From a bacterium (GTDB lineage: Bacteria > Zixibacteria > MSB-5A5 > GN15 > FEB-12), in NCBI GenBank assembly GCA_030640905.1, contig DAOWIM010000319.1, forward strand, positions 1 to 18,334: 18,334 nucleotides of DNA, given 5' to 3'. Below the pieces are notes generated by a model. That model worked only from the letters and a program-made list of their open reading frames with translations. It was not told the DNA's origin and searched no databases. This document shows positions 15,316-18,334 of the stretch, in pieces (the first letter of the stretch is position 1; each line of letters starts with the position of its first letter). The position numbers and the translations under genes are program-made.

Positions 15316-15558
15316 AGCGCCCCCCAATCCGAAGCAGGGCGAATTTCTCACAGATGTTTTTGGCAAATGTGGAGAGATTGTCTCGAAAGGCGACTAATCC
15401 GGTTTGTGTTGGGTAGAAGCCGCCGGCTGACTACTGATATTAAATCCGTCGCTACTCGGGGTTGGGAAATGATGACTCTCTGTGTAACCGGGCTTGCTCG
15501 ATTTAATGAAATGTTGTAGAATTGCCAATAAGTTTTCATATAGGGAATATCGTGTATT
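15316..15558. other. Intergenic stretch between usher and CoA-transferase
   Basis: 243 bases without a credible gene. A weak hairpin with a long loop (CGCCC 15318-15322 with GGGCG 15337-15341) just after the usher stop could end the operon. Near the 3' end AGGGA (15542-15546) lies 12 bases before the next ATG as a poorly spaced ribosome site. Nothing else is recognised. Confidence 0.4.
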
Positions 15559-16947
15559 ATGAAAGTAATAACACAAGTTGATGAAGCCATAAACTCTACC
15601 GTACTCAAACCGGGAAGTGTTGTTTACACTTCGGGCAACGCCGCCACTCCGCAGGTATTGCTCGAGCATTTAGCAAGTGACCTGTCGATAGAAAAGATTG
15701 CCCTTTACAGCGTGCTCCTTCTGGGTGACAGATTAAAAACACTATTCTCCGAAGAACGTTGTCGAGAACTTACCCATCGCGTCATTTTCAACAGTAATCT
15801 CACACGAGAAGCGGTCAACTATGGTCGAGCCAAGTATCACCCGATGCATCTCTCGGAAGTGCCCAAATATGCTCTGTGGAGTGAGGGTTTTAATGTTGTT
15901 CTGGTTTCGGTCAGCGGACCCGATCACGGTGGCAACTACAGTCTGGGCACAACTGTCGAGAGTGTTCTGGCAGCAATCCACAGCGCTAAAAGAAAAGGCG
16001 GTGTTGTCATCGCCGAAAGAAATGCTCAGATGCCGTTTGTTCTCGGTACCACCATCCCTGAAAAGGATATCGACTATCTGATCGACTCCGACTACGCCTT
16101 ACCCTCCAGCCCGGCCCATGAGCCGGACAAAATGGCTGCAAAAATCGGTGAGATTATTGCCGCCCTCTATATTCAGGATGGAAGCGGCAAGCAACCGGGT
16201 TCAACACTTCAGTATGGTATAGGCGAGGTCCCCGAAGCGGTTACCAATGCCATCATCAAGAAGGGGATAGGCGATCTGGGGATTCATACCGAGCTTTTTG
16301 CCGGTGGGATGCGTCGGCTAATTGATGCCGGTGTTGTGACCAATCGCTGGAAACAGGATGGTGAGTTTGCAGTATCATCAATTTTCCTTGCAGAAGACGC
16401 GGCTGAATATGACTGGCTCAGTTACAATAGTTCAGTTCAGAGCCGTCCGTGCGACTACACCAACAGCGTTTTTAGCATTGCCCGTCAGCCACGGATGGTG
16501 GCCATCAATGGCGCTATGGGAGTAGATCTCCATGGAAATATCTGGGCTGACTCTCTCGATGCCAGGAAGATCTACAGCGGGGTGGGCGGTCAGAGTGATT
16601 TCATCCGAGGCGCGCAGTATTCCGATGAAGGTGTGGCTATCATTGCGATGAAATCCAGAACCTGCGAGGGTGTTTCCAAAATCGTTGATCGGTGTCCCCC
16701 GGGTATAACTACTACTGCCATTCCGGCCGATCAGGTAATAATCGTAACCGAACACGGCGCGTTCGATCCTCGCAAACTCAGTCTTGGGGAACGAGCAGTT
16801 GGTATTGCCAATCTGGCGCACCCCGATGATCGCGATAAACTGTTGAAAATGATCGCGCATAGCCCTGAGTTTCATCGGCCGGAGGAAGTGCTGCTCAAAG
16901 GTATCCCCGGCTTCACACCGTACGAGCGAGCCATTAGAGAGCTATAA
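15559..16947 (+). CDS. Family I CoA-transferase (4-hydroxybutyrate CoA-transferase/acetyl-CoA hydrolase type)
   Basis: A 462-residue cytoplasmic enzyme with no signal peptide; the length is close to the ~430-440 usual for this family. It transfers CoA between acyl-CoA and a carboxylate through a glutamyl-CoA thioester. The N-terminal half carries VYTSGNAATPQVLLEHLA and the SGPDHGGNYSLGTTVES substrate-binding region. The catalytic Glu is Glu245 in LGIHTELFAGG. The second CoA-site motif GVGGQSDFIRGA begins at residue 341, and the C-terminal domain keeps TEHGAFDPRKLSLGERA. Substrates cannot be read from sequence: acetate, butyrate, 4-hydroxybutyrate, propionate and succinate are all used by relatives. 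It stands alone between surface-protein genes, which suggests its own transcription unit. Confidence 0.9.
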   Translation: MKVITQVDEAINSTVLKPGSVVYTSGNAATPQVLLEHLASDLSIEKIALYSVLLLGDRLKTLFSEERCRELTHRVIFNSNLTREAVNYGRAKYHPMHLSEVPKYALWSEGFNVVLVSVSGPDHGGNYSLGTTVESVLAAIHSAKRKGGVVIAERNAQMPFVLGTTIPEKDIDYLIDSDYALPSSPAHEPDKMAAKIGEIIAALYIQDGSGKQPGSTLQYGIGEVPEAVTNAIIKKGIGDLGIHTELFAGGMRRLIDAGVVTNRWKQDGEFAVSSIFLAEDAAEYDWLSYNSSVQSRPCDYTNSVFSIARQPRMVAINGAMGVDLHGNIWADSLDARKIYSGVGGQSDFIRGAQYSDEGVAIIAMKSRTCEGVSKIVDRCPPGITTTAIPADQVIIVTEHGAFDPRKLSLGERAVGIANLAHPDDRDKLLKMIAHSPEFHRPEEVLLKGIPGFTPYERAIREL

Positions 16948-16961
16948 AATCGATGGGACAG

Positions 16962-16984
16962 CATCAATATAGACCATCAATATA
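16962..16984. repeat. Short direct repeat after the CoA-transferase gene
   Basis: CATCAATATA occurs twice in perfect copy, at 16962-16971 and 16975-16984 (period 13). It could be a protein-binding site for the downstream gene or a chance duplication; no function is assigned. Confidence 0.35.
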
Positions 16985-17001
16985 ACGGCACGTCTTTCTC
17001 C

Positions 17002-17030
17002 TTTTCTAAGCCGCTCGTTCTGAGTATAAT
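17002..17030 (+). promoter_or_regulatory. Candidate promoter for the tricorn-like gene
   Basis: A perfect TATAAT (17025-17030) is preceded at a 17-base spacing by a weak -35 (TTTTCT, 17002-17007). The expected start of transcription would be near 17037, about 40 bases before the ATG and upstream of the AAGGAGG ribosome site. The -35 is poor, and FCB-group promoters often deviate from this consensus. Confidence 0.35.
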
Positions 17031-17078
17031 GCGGCCACTTATTAATCCATAATTCTTCATCCTCGCAAGGAGGTTTTG

Positions 17079-18334
17079 ATGCGGCAGTCAATCTGTTTGT
17101 TCATTTTCGCAGCAATTGTGGTTTTGGCCGGGTCACCGGTGCAAGCCACTGAAACAATAACTCCCGATGCGCGCATGTTGCGTTTTCCCGACATCAGTGC
17201 TGAATCTATTGTTTTCGTTTTCGCCGGTGATCTCTGGACAGTACCCCGCGAAGGCGGTCTGGCTCGGCGGCTTAGTTCGCCGGACGGGATGGAGATATTC
17301 CCTAAATTCTCTCCCGATGGCAAGACTATTGCCTTCAGCGCCAACTACGACGGCAACCGTGATATATACACCGTACCGACCAACGGCGGCGTTCCAACGC
17401 GACTGACCCATCACTCTGCGGCGGAAACAGTTGTTGAGTGGTATCCGGACGGTAAGCACATTCTCTATCGTTCGGATATGACTCATCCGCTCGAACGTAA
17501 CCGCTTCTACAAGCAGTCGATCAATGGCGGTCTCGCCGAAGAACTTCCGCTGGGAATGGCCGAATTTGCTTCTTTTGGTCCCGATGAAAACCGCATTGCC
17601 TTCCAGTTTGTTTCCAGGGCATTCAGAACCTGGAAACGGTATCGAGGTGGTACCGCCGCCGATCTGTGGCTGTATGATTTCAAAGCCAATACTTCGGAGA
17701 AGATAACCGACGATGTAGCCAACGATGAGTTACCGATGTGGCATGGCAACACGGTTTACTTTATGTCGGATCGCGATAAAAACATGAAGTACAACATCTG
17801 GGCGCACGATCTGCAGACAAAAGAGACGCGACAGGTTACACGTTTCGACGAGTACGATATCAAGTTCCCGAGCCTCGGCCCCGACGCTATCGTCTTTGAA
17901 AACGGTGGCCAGATATACCTGCTGAATCTTGATGACGAAACTTACACCCCGGTCGCGATACAAGTTCCGGCTGATTTACCAAAAGTCCGTGTCCAGCAAA
18001 AGGACGTTTCCGGGTATGTTCATTCGTATGACCTGTCTCCCAGTGGCAAGAGGGCACTGTTTGAGGCACGCGGGGAAATATTCACGGTTCCCGAAGAACA
18101 CGGCCCCATCCGCAATCTGACTCAGACATCGGACGTGGCCGAACGTTATTGCTCGTGGTCGCCCGATGGCAAGCATGTCGCCTATTTTTCTGACCGTTCC
18201 GGTGAGTATGAACTTTGTATCAGACCGGGTGACGGTTCCGGCGAGGAAAAGCAGATAACCTCGGGCGGCAAAACTCACCGGTTCAATCCGATTTGGTCTC
18301 CCGACAGTAAGCTGATCGCTTTCAATGATAAAAC
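17079..18334 (+). CDS. Secreted tricorn-protease-like S41 peptidase (3' end cut off)
   Basis: The start is well fixed: ATG 17079 follows a perfect AAGGAGG (17067-17073) by five bases. The frame stays open to the window end (418 codons). Residues 1-23 are a signal peptide (LFIFAAIVVLAGSPVQA). What follows is the N-terminal part of a tricorn-type protease. MLRFPDISAESIVFVFAGDL and WTVPREGG are followed by TolB/WD40-like propeller blades with recurring FSPDGK, WSPDGK and LSPSGK turns. Typical bacterial tricorn homologues have about 1,050 residues with two propellers, a PDZ domain and a C-terminal S41-type serine protease core. The catalytic part lies outside the window, so activity cannot be judged. 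A signal peptide on this family suggests a periplasmic or extracellular peptide-degrading role. Confidence 0.88.
   Translation, partial: MRQSICLFIFAAIVVLAGSPVQATETITPDARMLRFPDISAESIVFVFAGDLWTVPREGGLARRLSSPDGMEIFPKFSPDGKTIAFSANYDGNRDIYTVPTNGGVPTRLTHHSAAETVVEWYPDGKHILYRSDMTHPLERNRFYKQSINGGLAEELPLGMAEFASFGPDENRIAFQFVSRAFRTWKRYRGGTAADLWLYDFKANTSEKITDDVANDELPMWHGNTVYFMSDRDKNMKYNIWAHDLQTKETRQVTRFDEYDIKFPSLGPDAIVFENGGQIYLLNLDDETYTPVAIQVPADLPKVRVQQKDVSGYVHSYDLSPSGKRALFEARGEIFTVPEEHGPIRNLTQTSDVAERYCSWSPDGKHVAYFSDRSGEYELCIRPGDGSGEEKQITSGGKTHRFNPIWSPDSKLIAFNDK

Noticed and set aside
14665..15366. Minus-strand open frame of 233 codons covering the usher C-terminus
   Set aside because: Its His- and Val-rich product is a typical shadow of the opposite frame, and the usher frame is clearly the coding one.
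15514..15542. TTGTAG...CATATA considered as a promoter for the CoA-transferase gene
   Set aside because: Both boxes are poor matches, and transcription from there would begin after the likely ribosome site AGGGA at 15542-15546.

Overview
The window reads as a chromosomal segment from an uncultured member of the Fibrobacteres-Chlorobi-Bacteroidetes (FCB) superphylum or a neighbouring candidate phylum. Zixibacteria is my best guess, by general resemblance only. The main clue is a set of large secreted proteins with C-terminal tags of the FlgD-Ig/type IX sorting style, either with an NPFNP motif and a 'SGIY(L/F)Y...TRKM' ending or with a VYPNPYR motif. There is no phage, plasmid, transposase or tRNA signal, and base composition looks even throughout.

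Region 1 (1-3676): two tandem paralogous secreted proteins, the first cut by the window edge. Their C-terminal ~320 residues (fibronectin-III-like region plus sorting tag) are roughly two thirds identical by eye. Region 2 (3946-6192): a secreted M6-family (immune inhibitor A-like) zinc metalloprotease with a sorting tag, followed by a convincing terminator hairpin.

Region 3 (6249-6692): a gene-free stretch packed with secondary structure. It holds two adjacent three-way-junction folds, a hairpin and five CAGGC/GCCTG palindromes, the last of which lies inside the next gene. Region 4 (6675-7626): two small convergent secreted proteins. The minus-strand one is DUF4402/pilin-like but lacks the N-terminal strand of the other pilins. 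Region 5 (7863-9359): a secreted protein with exactly seven 52-residue repeats, probably a seven-bladed beta-propeller, and an NPFNP sorting tag.

Region 6 (9650-15315) is the most coherent system: three DUF4402-type pilin-like subunits, a PapD-like periplasmic chaperone and an outer-membrane usher, all on the plus strand. This is the parts list of a chaperone-usher surface fibre. No two-domain tip adhesin is visible in it. Stem-loops lie between the subunit genes and between the last subunit and the chaperone, where differential mRNA stability would be expected. The orphan DUF4402 protein at 7138-7626 may be a cap or tip subunit of the same fibre.

Region 7 (15559-18334): a family I CoA-transferase (4-hydroxybutyrate/acetyl-CoA type) and the start of a secreted tricorn-protease-like protein, cut by the window edge before its catalytic part. 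Overall the window is dominated by cell-surface and secreted functions, with one cytoplasmic metabolic enzyme.
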